Shown: positions 17,602 to 28,353, counted from the stretch's first letter. The stretch is 64,000 nt of DNA from COE1 sp949066965 (GCA_949066965.1 CARTDA010000020.1:1-64000); one strand, 5' to 3'. The notes: generated by a model not told the origin, from the sequence alone. Numbers and translations are program-made.

Positions 17602-19134
17602 CTAGTATATGATATCTTTCAATGACTTTATAATATCCTGTGCCATTATATAATATGCCGATGTCCGGTTCCTTGCCATGTCACCGGCAAGCCCATGTAT
17701 GTAGGTTCCCATGACAGCTGCCTCAAATCCGCTAAGCCCCTGTGCCAGCAGCCCGGCAATAATCCCTGTAAGCACATCCCCGGAACCTGCCGTTGCCATT
17801 CCGTCATTCCCGCTTGCATTGAGGTAGGTGAGCTTCCCCCTTTTGGCAACCACTGTCCTTGCATCTTTACACACAAGCGATACGTCATGACTTCTGGTAA
17901 ACATCTTACAGCAGGCAATCATGTCCTTTTTGATTTCCGCCACCGGATATTTCATAAGCCTTGAAAATTCTCCAAGGTGCGGCGTAAAAATGACATCGCT
18001 ATCATCTTTTCTGCGCCCGTATTCAAACTTTTTTAACAGCTCTGCATTTTGTGCCAGAATATTTAACGCATCCGCATCCGCAACCATAGGCTTCCTGTTT
18101 TTTTCCAGTACCGTTTCCAATATACATTTTGCCTTTCCGGACATTGAGATTCCCGGTCCGACCGCGACAACGTCTGCCCATTCTATTCCCGCTGTTAACC
18201 TGTCCGCTTCTTCCTGCGTTATATTGGAATCCCCATCGTCCAGGTAAGTGTCAACAATCGCCTCCGGAAGCTTTTTCAGCAGTCCCTCCCTGTTATCCAG
18301 TGCAGTAAAAATGCGAACCATGCCAGCGCCCGTCCTGTACGCACTCAGCGCGGATAAAAGACATGCACCGCCCATGCTCCTGCTGCCTGCGACCAGCAGC
18401 ACTTTCCCATAGGTTCCCTTATTTCCCGACGGACTTCTCCCCGGAAGCTGTAAATCCTTCTTCGCATCCGTAAACGTGACAACACCTTTGCGCTTGTGCT
18501 CCGTCACTGCCCCGGGAATACCAATTGGAACGCAAATCACCTCGCCAGCGCAGGAGGCTCCCGGATACAGCATGATACCCAGCTTCCGGTACGCAAATGT
18601 GACAGTAATGTCAGCTTTTACCGCACATCCCATAATGCTTCCATTGTCCGCATTGACTCCGGACGGAATGTCTACTGCCACAATTTTGGCTTTGGAGGCA
18701 TTCACAGCCTCTATTGCTTTTCTGTACTTTCCCTCAATATCACGCGTGATGCCAATGCCAAACAGGGCATCAACGATTACATCATACAGGGTATGCTCCA
18801 TGCCGTAATGAATCGGAATGTTTAATTTCCTTGCCGTTTCAAGCTGGGTCTTCATCTCCGACGTCAGCTTTGACACATCCCCTATCAGGTTAATCTCCGC
18901 ACGGATTCCCTTCTCCTGAAAAATACGCGCCATGGCAATGCCGTCTCCGCCATTATTGCCGCTTCCAGCCATGACCCCCACATAAATGTCCGAGCCATAT
19001 TTTTCCTCAACCACGCGCACTGCCTGCAAGGCGGCGCGCTCCATCAAAACAAGCGATTCTATGCCATAATCATTGATTGCCGCCCTGTCCGCGTCCTTCA
19101 TCTCAGCCGATGTCAGCACATATTCCATAGCCAT
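17602..19134 (-). CDS. nnr: Bifunctional NAD(P)H-hydrate epimerase / ADP-dependent dehydratase
   Basis: 510 residues with two domains. The N-terminal YjeF_N epimerase (about 1-215; GSGNNGGDGIAMARIF, VDALFGIGITRDI, VDIPSGVNADNG) interconverts the R and S hydrates. The C-terminal ribokinase-like dehydratase (about 225-505; GNKGTYGKVLLVAGS, VVAVGPGIS, NASGNDGMATAGSGDVLTGIIAGLLAQG) restores NAD(P)H with ADP. The ATG at 19134 is preferred over the TTG at 19140 because AAGG lies six bases upstream of it. Metabolite repair enzyme, cytoplasmic. Confidence 0.95.
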   Translation of the reverse strand: MAMEYVLTSAEMKDADRAAINDYGIESLVLMERAALQAVRVVEEKYGSDIYVGVMAGSGNNGGDGIAMARIFQEKGIRAEINLIGDVSKLTSEMKTQLETARKLNIPIHYGMEHTLYDVIVDALFGIGITRDIEGKYRKAIEAVNASKAKIVAVDIPSGVNADNGSIMGCAVKADITVTFAYRKLGIMLYPGASCAGEVICVPIGIPGAVTEHKRKGVVTFTDAKKDLQLPGRSPSGNKGTYGKVLLVAGSRSMGGACLLSALSAYRTGAGMVRIFTALDNREGLLKKLPEAIVDTYLDDGDSNITQEEADRLTAGIEWADVVAVGPGISMSGKAKCILETVLEKNRKPMVADADALNILAQNAELLKKFEYGRRKDDSDVIFTPHLGEFSRLMKYPVAEIKKDMIACCKMFTRSHDVSLVCKDARTVVAKRGKLTYLNASGNDGMATAGSGDVLTGIIAGLLAQGLSGFEAAVMGTYIHGLAGDMARNRTSAYYIMAQDIIKSLKDIIY

Positions 19135-19204
19135 TCCCAACCTTCCCTGATTTATTATTTTAAGTATATCATATTATTTTGTGAAAACAAGGAAGAATCT
19201 TTTA

Positions 19205-19240
19205 AAAAATCCCGGACAGCTACTCCTGCCCGGGATTTTT
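19205..19240 (-). terminator. Terminator of the coiled-coil protein gene
   Basis: AAAAATCCCGG (19205-19215) pairs with CCGGGATTTTT (19230-19240). Read on the minus strand the stem ends in a T-run. The stop codon of the 19.2 kb gene lies in the loop. Confidence 0.8.
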
Positions 19241-19876
19241 CTCCCTCTGGTCCACCAGATCTTTTTCTTTGTTTAATACATTCTGCGGGTTATATTTCAT
19301 GTCAAACATGTCTATGACGTCCGGTCCAAATATGGAGTGCATGTAGGAGTACATTTCATCATTCCATATCTCCTTCTGCTGTTTTGAGAGGATTTTGCGC
19401 TTGAGCTGCACCTTAAAATCGGACACCCATTTATTAATCTCGTCAATTTCCTGGACATTCTGCCGAATCTTCGCATAACAGACGCGCATTGTAGCCATCA
19501 TCAGCTCAAAGTTTGCCTCGTCAATCTGTTTTGGGATATCCATAAGCTCGTCATTGTAATCGTCCATTTTCTGGTTCGATTCCTCTATCATGCGCTTGTT
19601 TTCTGACATCTTTTTTTCTTTTGCCGAACTGTCCGGAAGCTCCATAATATCAACAATCTCCTGCATGAGCTTCTTCTTGAATGCCGACAGGCTCTTTAGC
19701 TCTGTGTTCAGCTTTCCCTGCCGCTTCAGGATATCGTTGACCCTTTCTTCAAGGACATGAATCTCATCATTATCCCCAGTCTGCGTGAACAGCTTGTGCC
19801 ATTGATTGTCAAGTGTCAGAATGGGTATCTTCTTGCCTACCAGCGCTTCGCGAAAGACCTCATCCTCCTGTCCCAT
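19220..19876 (-). CDS. Conserved-looking coiled-coil protein of unknown function
   Basis: 218 residues, strongly charged. Long heptad-like stretches span about 37-130 (HVLEERVNDILKRQGKLNTEL and following) and 125-175. No signal peptide, membrane segment or enzyme motif is visible, so it should be cytoplasmic. GAGGGTGAG precedes the ATG by about three bases. It has its own terminator, which contains the stop codon, and lies 43 bases after rex on the same strand. I do not recognise a family; cotranscription with rex is plausible. Confidence 0.75.
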   Translation of the reverse strand: MGQEDEVFREALVGKKIPILTLDNQWHKLFTQTGDNDEIHVLEERVNDILKRQGKLNTELKSLSAFKKKLMQEIVDIMELPDSSAKEKKMSENKRMIEESNQKMDDYNDELMDIPKQIDEANFELMMATMRVCYAKIRQNVQEIDEINKWVSDFKVQLKRKILSKQQKEIWNDEMYSYMHSIFGPDVIDMFDMKYNPQNVLNKEKDLVDQREKNPGQE

Positions 19877-19919
19877 ACTCTCACCCTCTTTTCATAATTG
19901 CGTACCATAAAAAATGTAA

Positions 19920-20546
19920 TCACTGGTTTGCTATGCCATATGATAATTTCATAAGACTGTCTGAAAGATGTACGTTTTCAACAACGATGCTCTCCGGTAC
20001 TTTCAAATCCACATGTGCAAAATTCCAAATAGCCTTAATATTACACCTTACAAGTTTCTCCGCAGTTTTTACGGCGCCGTCCTTTGGTATGGTAAGCACT
20101 GCGATGTCAATCGCATTTTCCCTCACAAAATCCTCAATCTTTTCCACCGGCTGGACGACGATGCCCCGAAGCTCCTTCCCATATAAATCCGGATTTTTGT
20201 CGAATATGCCTTTTACAATAAATCCCCTGCGCTCGAAATTCATGTAATTCGCAAGTGCCTGACCAAGATTCCCCGCACCAATGATAATCAGGTTGTGCTT
20301 TTCATTCAGTCCAAGTATCTTTGCTATTTCATTATATAAGTACTCCACGTTATAGCCGTAACCCTGCTGCCCAAAACCACCAAAATTATTAAAGTCCTGC
20401 CTGATCTGTGATGCAGTGACGTTCATCAGCTTACTCAGGTCCTGCGATGATATCCTCTCGATACCACTGCCCCTCAAATCTCCCAAGTACCTGTAATATC
20501 TGGGAAGCCGTGCGACAACCGCCTGTGATATATTCTTATCATCCAC
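19920..20546 (-). CDS. rex: Redox-sensing transcriptional repressor Rex
   Basis: 208 residues, family length. The N-terminal ~80 residues are a winged helix (RLPRYYRYLGDL, ISSQDLSKLMNVTASQIRQDFNNFGGFGQQGYGYNV). The rest is a Rossmann domain with the NAD(H) loop IIIGAGNLGQALANY (about 87-101). Rex senses the NADH/NAD+ ratio and represses fermentation genes when NADH is low. A possible operator stands at 20726-20743 in the intergenic region with the divergent ABC-F gene, so self-control is plausible. Confidence 0.97.
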   Translation of the reverse strand: MDDKNISQAVVARLPRYYRYLGDLRGSGIERISSQDLSKLMNVTASQIRQDFNNFGGFGQQGYGYNVEYLYNEIAKILGLNEKHNLIIIGAGNLGQALANYMNFERRGFIVKGIFDKNPDLYGKELRGIVVQPVEKIEDFVRENAIDIAVLTIPKDGAVKTAEKLVRCNIKAIWNFAHVDLKVPESIVVENVHLSDSLMKLSYGIANQ

Positions 20547-20725
20547 GATTATCTACCTCCTAATATATGATTGCTTTCCTTCCGGAATGACATAAAAACC
20601 CGGAAAAATATGATTTACAACAAATTCTGCCACACAGCTTACCCGTCAGAAAATGGGGATGTACAGCTGATTTGTTATACAATATGCCAAAAAATCGGCA
20701 TCGAATATAGCACAAGTATACAATA

Positions 20726-20743
20726 TTGTTAAATGATTGTCAA
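20726..20743. promoter_or_regulatory. Candidate Rex operator
   Basis: TTGTTAAATGATTGTCAA matches the Rex consensus TTGTTAA-N4-TTAACAA at all but two positions. It lies between divergent rex and the ABC-F gene. A second half-site-like TTGTTATACAA is at about 20672-20682. The match is by eye only. Confidence 0.45.
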
Positions 20744-20832
20744 TTCTTTTTGGAATATTTGTCAATTATCCAATTGCTTTTATTGCACAAATTCCTTATA
20801 ATAAGAGAGATTATGTATTTCAGGAGGTTCCC

Positions 20833-22740
<1,908 letters not shown>

Positions 22741-22757
22741 GCACTGCTCTGTTTCTT

Positions 22758-23453
22758 TTACTGATAAATTCCATTTTTATGTACCAGTGTAATGTCGCCG
22801 TAATTGACCCTGCTCCAGACCCTTTCATTTATCCGGTACGGATAATCGTCCAGCATCATCTCATAAGCCTCCCCTTCAATCTCCAAAGCTTCCATGTCAA
22901 GCTGGTGGATTGCCGCATAGATTCCCTGATATTTCTGCGCAAACCCTATTTTTCGAATGGTGTCATTCAAGTCCTTTTCCGTGACGCCGAGCCGTTCCAG
23001 TTTGTCATTGTCCATCACATTATCCCAGAATGCATCCTGGACATTTGACAATTGCACCTCCTCCTCCGGTGTCAGTTCCATTTTTTCGTCCACCGCCATC
23101 TGATAAAAAATTTCATCATGGACTGCCTTTTTCATGACACTTTGTTTGGAGAGCTGCCGCACATAGACATTATTCGTCTTCAGATTCCAATATCTTGCAG
23201 TATCCTCCGCATTGTAAATCTGCGCCTGCTCCTCCACAAACATTTCATCGTAGGCAATATAGAATGCCAGGTCCCTCAAGGTAAGCTCCTGCCCATTCAC
23301 GTCAGCCACAGTCAAATCCAGCGAATCCGAATAAACCAGCCATTCATCACCCTGCATAAATTTTGCCACGACGCTAAGCAGAACCATAACCAGAAAGATA
23401 CCGCCAAATATAATCAATGGCAGCCGCTCATATAGTTTTCCTCTTTTCCTCAT
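22758..23453 (-). CDS. Membrane-anchored extracytoplasmic protein, SurA/PrsA N-domain-like
   Basis: 231 residues. One N-terminal membrane segment (about 11-29, LPLIIFGGIFLVMVLLSVV) is followed by an exported helical domain rich in acidic residues. Blocks such as LTLRDLAFYIAYDEMFVEEQA, MKKAVHDEIFYQMAVDEKMELTPEEEVQLS and GVTEKDLNDTIRKIGFAQKYQ resemble the chaperone arm of SurA/PrsA-type foldases. No rotamase domain is present. A role as chaperone or envelope factor is inference. It is convergent with the ABC-F gene (17 bases between stops) and divergent from the exonuclease. Confidence 0.65.
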   Translation of the reverse strand: MRKRGKLYERLPLIIFGGIFLVMVLLSVVAKFMQGDEWLVYSDSLDLTVADVNGQELTLRDLAFYIAYDEMFVEEQAQIYNAEDTARYWNLKTNNVYVRQLSKQSVMKKAVHDEIFYQMAVDEKMELTPEEEVQLSNVQDAFWDNVMDNDKLERLGVTEKDLNDTIRKIGFAQKYQGIYAAIHQLDMEALEIEGEAYEMMLDDYPYRINERVWSRVNYGDITLVHKNGIYQ

Positions 23454-23544
23454 AGCCCTTCCTCCTTCCTGTATTAACCAGTATATATGATTCCTGCAAA
23501 AAAGAAACAGCCATACCCGGAAATACTTCTACTACTCCCCCAAA

Positions 23545-23589
23545 ATAAATCTATTGTATACCCCTTAATCTGTGGTACAATAGATTTAT
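23545..23589 (+). promoter_or_regulatory. Long palindrome overlapping a promoter of the exonuclease gene
   Basis: ATAAATCTATTGTA (23545-23558) is an exact 14-bp inverted repeat of TACAATAGATTTAT (23576-23589), with centres 31 bases apart. TACAAT (23576-23581) is a good -10 and TTGTAT (23554-23559) a weak -35 at 16-base spacing, so the arms cover both promoter boxes. It could be an operator for a dimeric regulator or a leader hairpin. Confidence 0.45.
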
Positions 23590-23629
23590 CGCAACAGTAC
23601 AGCTTGTATTATAAAGGAGAAATATAGGA

Positions 23630-24676
23630 ATGAAAAAATTTTTGATTATTGACGGTTCCTCCATGCTCAGTACTTCGTACTATGGCAACCTCCCGAAATC
23701 TGTCTTATTTGCCAAGACAGACGAGGAAAAGGAGAAGCATTACAAAGAAATTTTGCAGACATCCAAAGGTGAATACACAAATGCACTTTTTACAATGCTC
23801 AGAACACTGATATCCCTATACAAAAAGTTAAATCCTGATTACGTGGCAGTCGCCTTTGACGTGTCGCGCGACACGTTCCGGCGCACAGTTTTAGGCGCCG
23901 ACAGTTACAAGGCCAACCGAAGGGAAACTCCCGCGCCTTTAAAGGAACAATTTATTGCCATGGAGGAGCTTTTACAGAAAATCGGCTGTCAGGTTCTTAT
24001 GGACAAGGACTACGAGGCAGACGACTTTGCCGCTTCGCTTGTCAGAAAATTTGAGTCACCCGAGCTAGAAACTTACATTATCACAAAAGACCATGACTAT
24101 TTCCAGCTGGTCAGCGATTATACACGTCTGTGGCGTGTCACAGATAAGGACAAGGCCAGGGATATGCAGCAAAGATATGGGCTTTTCGCCGGAAAGAGCG
24201 GATATGAACCGATTCCGGCGGGCATTTTTGAATATACTTCGGATATTGTCTATGCCGAGGAGGGTGTATATCCCGAAAATATTGTGACACTGCTGTCCAT
24301 CACCGGAGACCCCGGAGACGGCATTCCCGGATGCAAGGGCGTTTCGTCAGCCGCCGCCCCGCTGGTGAACGAGTACGGCTCCCTTGACGCCCTCTACCAG
24401 GCAATTGAGGACTGCGGGGGAATCAAGAAAAAGGAAAAGGAACTGACTGATTTCTGGAAAAACAGCCTCGGTATCGGGCGAAGCCCGCTAAATGCCCTGA
24501 AAGAAAATAAGGAAACCGTATACCTGAGCTACCAGCTTGCGAAAATGAAGGACGACATTCCAATCACCCAGTCGCTGGAAGACTTTGCACTCCATATCGA
24601 CAAGGCAGCTCTCAAAGAGATTCTTGTGCACTATGAGATGAACAGCCTGATAACAGAACTGAAGTTAAACGAGTAG
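23630..24676 (+). CDS. 5'-3' exonuclease (FEN/Pol I N-domain family), stand-alone
   Basis: 348 residues. The fold is that of the 5'-nuclease domain of DNA polymerase I: LIIDGSSML with Asp8, AVAFDVSRDTFRR, the acidic block KDYEADDFAASL, TKDHDYFQL and SITGDPGDGIPGCKGV (helix-hairpin-helix). Such enzymes remove 5' flaps and RNA primers. There is no polymerase domain, and the usual region is interrupted by extra sequence (RDMQQRYGLFAGKSGYEPIP, about 180-200) seen in Lachnospiraceae-type relatives. AAAGGAGAA precedes the ATG. Transcription ends at the hairpin that includes its stop codon. Confidence 0.88.
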   Translation: MKKFLIIDGSSMLSTSYYGNLPKSVLFAKTDEEKEKHYKEILQTSKGEYTNALFTMLRTLISLYKKLNPDYVAVAFDVSRDTFRRTVLGADSYKANRRETPAPLKEQFIAMEELLQKIGCQVLMDKDYEADDFAASLVRKFESPELETYIITKDHDYFQLVSDYTRLWRVTDKDKARDMQQRYGLFAGKSGYEPIPAGIFEYTSDIVYAEEGVYPENIVTLLSITGDPGDGIPGCKGVSSAAAPLVNEYGSLDALYQAIEDCGGIKKKEKELTDFWKNSLGIGRSPLNALKENKETVYLSYQLAKMKDDIPITQSLEDFALHIDKAALKEILVHYEMNSLITELKLNE

Positions 24677-24694
24677 GGGAAAATCCCCTACTCG
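24670..24694. terminator. Bidirectional hairpin between exonuclease and icd
   Basis: CGAGTAGGGGA (24670-24680) pairs exactly with TCCCCTACTCG (24684-24694). The exonuclease stop codon is inside the 5' arm, and the icd stop is four bases away on the other strand. No long T-run, but placement between convergent genes supports termination. Confidence 0.6.
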
Positions 24695-24697
24695 TCA

Positions 24698-25903
24698 TCA
24701 TAACGTCTCGAATGTCTCCCGAATCGCCTTGATAAAGTTCTCGCTGTTTAAAACCGTTACATCCTTTAATGAAGTAATTAATGCCAAATCCTTTGTCATC
24801 TTTCCGTCCTCAATGGTCTTGACCGTCGCCTTGTCAAGCTTGTCCGCAAACTGCACAAGCCCGGCATTTCCGTCAAGCTCCCCACGCTTCCTCAGCGCAC
24901 CTGTCCATGCAAAGATTGTTGCCACAGAGTTTGTGGATGTCTCCTCACCCTTCAGGTGCTTATAATAATGACGCTGGACGGTTCCGTGCGCCGCCTCATA
25001 CTCGTATACGCCGGTAGGCGATACCAGCACGGAGGTCATCATGGCAAGGGAACCAAACGCCGAGCTTACCATGTCGCTCATGACGTCTCCGTCATAATTC
25101 TTGCACGCCCAGATAAAGCCGCCCTTTGCCTTCATAACGCGCGCAACGGCATCATCTATCAGTGTGTAGAAATACTCAATGCCTGCCGCCTTGAACTTCG
25201 CATCATAGTCGGCATCATAGATTTCCTGAAAAATATCCTTGAAATTATGGTCGTACTTCTTGGAAATCGTATCCTTTGTCGCAAACCACAAATCCTGTTT
25301 TGTGTCCAGGGCATACTGGAAACATGCATGTGCAAAGCTGCTGATTGACTTGTCCGTATTGTGAATCCCCTGAATGATTCCCGCATCCGTAAAGTTGTGA
25401 ATCAGCTCCCTTGTCTCTGTCCCATCCGCTGCCGTAAACACCAGCTCTGCCTTTCCCGCACCCGGAACCTTTATCTCGGTATTCTTATAGACATCCCCAT
25501 ACGCATGTCTCGCAAGCGTAATCGGTTTTTCCCAGTTCCTTACACACGGTTCGATGCCCTTGACGATAATCGGTGCCCTGAATACCGTGCCGTCAAGCAT
25601 CGCCCTGATTGTTCCGTTCGGGCTCTTCCACATCTCCTTGAGGTTGTACTCCGTCATACGCGCGGCATTGGGCGTGATTGTGGCGCACTTTACTGCCACA
25701 CCGTATTTTTTCGTCGCCTCCGCTGAGTCCACCGTAACCTGGTCATTTGTCTCATTGCGGTGCTCAAGACCAAGGTCATAATATTCCGTCTTTAGGTCTA
25801 TGTATGGAAGAAGCAGTTCCTCCTTAATCATCTTCCACAAAATCCGTGTCATCTCATCCCCGTCCATCTCCACCAGCGGTGTCGTCATCTGAATTTTTGC
25901 CAT
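24698..25903 (-). CDS. icd: Isocitrate dehydrogenase, NADP type (eukaryote-like dimeric class)
   Basis: 401 residues. It oxidises isocitrate to 2-oxoglutarate. The N-terminus AKIQMTTPLVEMDGDEMTRILW, the block YYDLGLEHRNETNDQVTVDSAE, GTVFRAPI, the catalytic KYDHNFKDIFQEIY, and YEYEAAHGTVQRHYYKHLKGEETSTNSVATIFAWTGAL mark the class II dimeric family shared with eukaryotes and some bacteria. The frame runs to 26008 inside the 97-bp repeats, but the ATG at 25903 has AGGAGGAG upstream. With the Re-citrate-synthase-like gene nearby it probably supplies 2-oxoglutarate for glutamate synthesis. Confidence 0.95.
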   Translation of the reverse strand: MAKIQMTTPLVEMDGDEMTRILWKMIKEELLLPYIDLKTEYYDLGLEHRNETNDQVTVDSAEATKKYGVAVKCATITPNAARMTEYNLKEMWKSPNGTIRAMLDGTVFRAPIIVKGIEPCVRNWEKPITLARHAYGDVYKNTEIKVPGAGKAELVFTAADGTETRELIHNFTDAGIIQGIHNTDKSISSFAHACFQYALDTKQDLWFATKDTISKKYDHNFKDIFQEIYDADYDAKFKAAGIEYFYTLIDDAVARVMKAKGGFIWACKNYDGDVMSDMVSSAFGSLAMMTSVLVSPTGVYEYEAAHGTVQRHYYKHLKGEETSTNSVATIFAWTGALRKRGELDGNAGLVQFADKLDKATVKTIEDGKMTKDLALITSLKDVTVLNSENFIKAIRETFETL

Positions 25904-25926
25904 AATGTTCTCCTCCTGTTCCCAGA

Positions 25927-26150
25927 CTGTGTCCTTTACAGCCTTAGTGTTTCTTATTTTGTTGCCACAATCTACGAAGAACGCCGCCCTTAGCGTTCTT
26001 CCAAACATTTAGAAACTCTTAGGCTGTGTCCTTTACAGCCTTAGTGTTTCTTATTTTGTTGCCACAATCTACGAAGAACGCCGCCCTTAGCGTTCTTCCA
26101 AACATTTAGAAACTCTTAGGCTGTGTCCTTTACAGCCTTAGTGTTTCTTA
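25927..26150. repeat. 97-bp tandem repeat (2.3 copies) between GntR gene and icd
   Basis: Units begin at 25927, 26024 and 26121 with CTGTGTCCTTTACAGCC. Units 1 and 2 are identical as far as I can read, and the third is cut after 30 bases exactly at the GntR stop codon (26148-26150). Each full unit can form two hairpins. One is GAAGAACGC/GCGTTCTTC. The other is AGGCTGT/ACAGCCT, extendable to AGAAAC/GTTTCT. The array is transcribed with the GntR gene and ends 24 bases before the icd start. Confidence 0.9.
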
Positions 26151-26828
26151 ATGTTTTGTGCTCAAACCACATTTTACCATATTTCTATAAGCATTACAAA
26201 TATGTTCATCCGCAAGTTTCTCTGCAAGTTCCGCATTCCCATCGCGGATTGCCTCCATGATGCTCTTGTGCTCCTCAACCGCTGCCGCACTCCTTGCCCT
26301 GTCGGACAGGGTCTGCTGCCGCTGCCGCTGTACATACTGGTGAAAATCCTTTAACAGATGTATGAGTATCTTGCTGCCGCACGCCTCATACAGCTGCATA
26401 TGAAAACGGTTGTCCAGCTCAATCAGCTGTTCGTAGTGCTCCTTCGCGAGGTGGAACTCACTCAGGAGGATTATCTCCTCCATCTCCTCTATTTCATCCT
26501 TCGTAATTTTTTCTGTTGCCCATCTGGCACAAAGCCCCTCCAGAAGAGAACGGATTTCATAGATGTCAGCCACATCCGAGGATGAAATTCCCGTGACATA
26601 TGCTCCCTTATTCGGGACAATATGTATCAGTCCTTCCAGTTCCAGCTGCCGGAATGCCTCTCGCACAGGCGTCCTGCTGACACCGAGCTCCTCCGCTATC
26701 GATGCCTCCCGGAGTTCGTCATTTTCCTCATACTTCCCATTCAGGATATTCTCCCTGAGTTTCCGAAATACCCTTCCCCTCAATGAATACTTGTCCGATG
26801 CATCCTGGTTCACATCATATTCACTCAT
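26148..26828 (-). CDS. GntR-family regulator with FCD ligand domain
   Basis: About 226 residues. The N-terminal winged helix covers about 12-80 (GRVFRKLRENILNGKYEENDELREASIAEELGVSRTPVREAFRQLELEGLI). The FCD domain has conserved metal/ligand histidine and aspartate positions (LDNRFHMQLYEACGS, EEHKSIMEAIRDGN, ADEHICNAYRNM). The ATG at 26828 has AGGTG six bases upstream; a GTG nine bases earlier is possible. It lies 14 bases after the Re-citrate-synthase-like gene and before icd, so it probably controls this small pathway in response to an organic acid (inference). Confidence 0.9.
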   Translation of the reverse strand: MSEYDVNQDASDKYSLRGRVFRKLRENILNGKYEENDELREASIAEELGVSRTPVREAFRQLELEGLIHIVPNKGAYVTGISSSDVADIYEIRSLLEGLCARWATEKITKDEIEEMEEIILLSEFHLAKEHYEQLIELDNRFHMQLYEACGSKILIHLLKDFHQYVQRQRQQTLSDRARSAAAVEEHKSIMEAIRDGNAELAEKLADEHICNAYRNMVKCGLSTKH

Positions 26829-26842
26829 TCCTTTCACCTGCC

Positions 26843-28261
26843 TTAATCCTTCACAAGCGATATTCCAAGCAATTTACAGCCCTCATCTATCACCGCCAGA
26901 AGCTCGTCGTCCGTAAGAACGGTAACCCTGCCGCTTTCATATTCCGCATCAACCCACGTCTTTACATAAGCTACAAGTTCCGATGACTTACTAATTTTTT
27001 TATCGTCTCTTAGCTTAAAATAGGTATTAATCCAGTGTGCAATTCCTGCAAGGCCTGACGTGTTTGACACGGCACACAGGACTGGTCTGTTCAGGAATTT
27101 CTCTGTGTCAAAGATATTGTAAATCTCCTCATTCTTTAATAGCCCGTCCGCATGGATTCCTGCCCTTGTGACATTGAAGTTTTTGCCCACGAACGGTGTC
27201 CTTTCGGGGATATGATATCCTATCTCTTTCTCGTAGTATTCGGCAAGCTCTGTGATGACTGTGGTATCCATGCCGTTTAATGTGCCCTTCAGCTGTGCAT
27301 ATTCAAATATCATCGCCTCAAGTGGTGTGTTTCCTGTGCGCTCCCCGATGCCAAAAAGAGACGTGTTGACACCGGAACACCCATACAGCCACGCTGTCGT
27401 CGAATTGGTAACCGCCTTGTAAAAATCATTGTGGCCGTGCCACTCAATCCACTTCTCCGGCACTCCCGCATGTGTATGGAGCGCATAGATAATGCCCTGC
27501 ACACTCCTTGGAATAACTGCGCCGGCAAAGTTTACGCCATATCCCATGGTATCGCAGGCACGCACTACAATGGGAAGCTGATATTGCTCAGAAAGCTTCA
27601 TCAGCTCCTGGCAAAACGGAACTACATATCCGTAAATATCTGCCCGCGTAATGTCCTCAAGATGGCACCTTACACTGATGCCTTCTTCAAGGCATTCCTT
27701 AACCACTGACAAGTAATGCTCCATTGCCTGGCGTCTTGTCATCCTTAACTTGAGAAAAATATGATAATCCGAGCAGCTTACAAGAATGCCTGTCTGTTTC
27801 ATGCCGATTTCCTTTACCAGCTTAAAGTCCTCTTTACTCGCCCGAATCCAGGATGTCACCTCCGGAAACTGATACCCGCGTTCCATGCACTTATATACAG
27901 CATCCCTGTCCTTCTGGCTGTATAAAAAAAACTCACTTTGGCGAATCATGCCGTTTGGTCCGCCGAGCCTGTGCAGATAATCATAAATCGTGACAATCTG
28001 TTCCGTACTGTATGGTGCCCTGGACTGCTGGCCATCCCGGAATGTCGTGTCCGTAATCCAGATATCCTTGGGCATATTATGCGGCACTACCCTGTCGTTA
28101 AAAGGAATCTTCGGTATTTCATCATATGGAAACATATTACGAAATGCATTTGGTTTCTCTACGTCCTGAAGCTGGTACATATGTTCCTCAATCTGTAAGA
28201 GATTGTTCTTATCATTCATGGTGACTGGCCGGTTCTCAAAATATTCGTTATTGTTCTCCAT
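26843..28261 (-). CDS. HMGL-like carboxylate synthase, probable Re-citrate synthase
   Basis: 472 residues, longer than isopropylmalate synthases of the short type. The TIM-barrel motifs of the DRE-TIM family are present: DTTFRDGQQSR near residue 75, RCHLEDITRADIYG, ACDTMGYGVNF, and the metal-binding EWHGHNDFYKA, plus GERTGNTPLEAM. The sequence style matches proteins of Clostridium kluyveri type shown to be Re-citrate synthases. Homocitrate or citramalate synthase are alternatives. Position beside icd and a GntR regulator favours citrate formation from oxaloacetate and acetyl-CoA, feeding 2-oxoglutarate. No aconitase lies in the window. ATG 28261 with GGAGGAAA upstream beats the TTG at 28285. 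Confidence 0.8.
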   Translation of the reverse strand: MENNNEYFENRPVTMNDKNNLLQIEEHMYQLQDVEKPNAFRNMFPYDEIPKIPFNDRVVPHNMPKDIWITDTTFRDGQQSRAPYSTEQIVTIYDYLHRLGGPNGMIRQSEFFLYSQKDRDAVYKCMERGYQFPEVTSWIRASKEDFKLVKEIGMKQTGILVSCSDYHIFLKLRMTRRQAMEHYLSVVKECLEEGISVRCHLEDITRADIYGYVVPFCQELMKLSEQYQLPIVVRACDTMGYGVNFAGAVIPRSVQGIIYALHTHAGVPEKWIEWHGHNDFYKAVTNSTTAWLYGCSGVNTSLFGIGERTGNTPLEAMIFEYAQLKGTLNGMDTTVITELAEYYEKEIGYHIPERTPFVGKNFNVTRAGIHADGLLKNEEIYNIFDTEKFLNRPVLCAVSNTSGLAGIAHWINTYFKLRDDKKISKSSELVAYVKTWVDAEYESGRVTVLTDDELLAVIDEGCKLLGISLVKD

Positions 28262-28353
28262 AACACTTTCCTCCGCACTGTTCAATTCTCTGTTTGTATC
28301 TGCGTATTATTGTATACAATTATACAGGCTATGTCAATAAAAAATCTTACATT

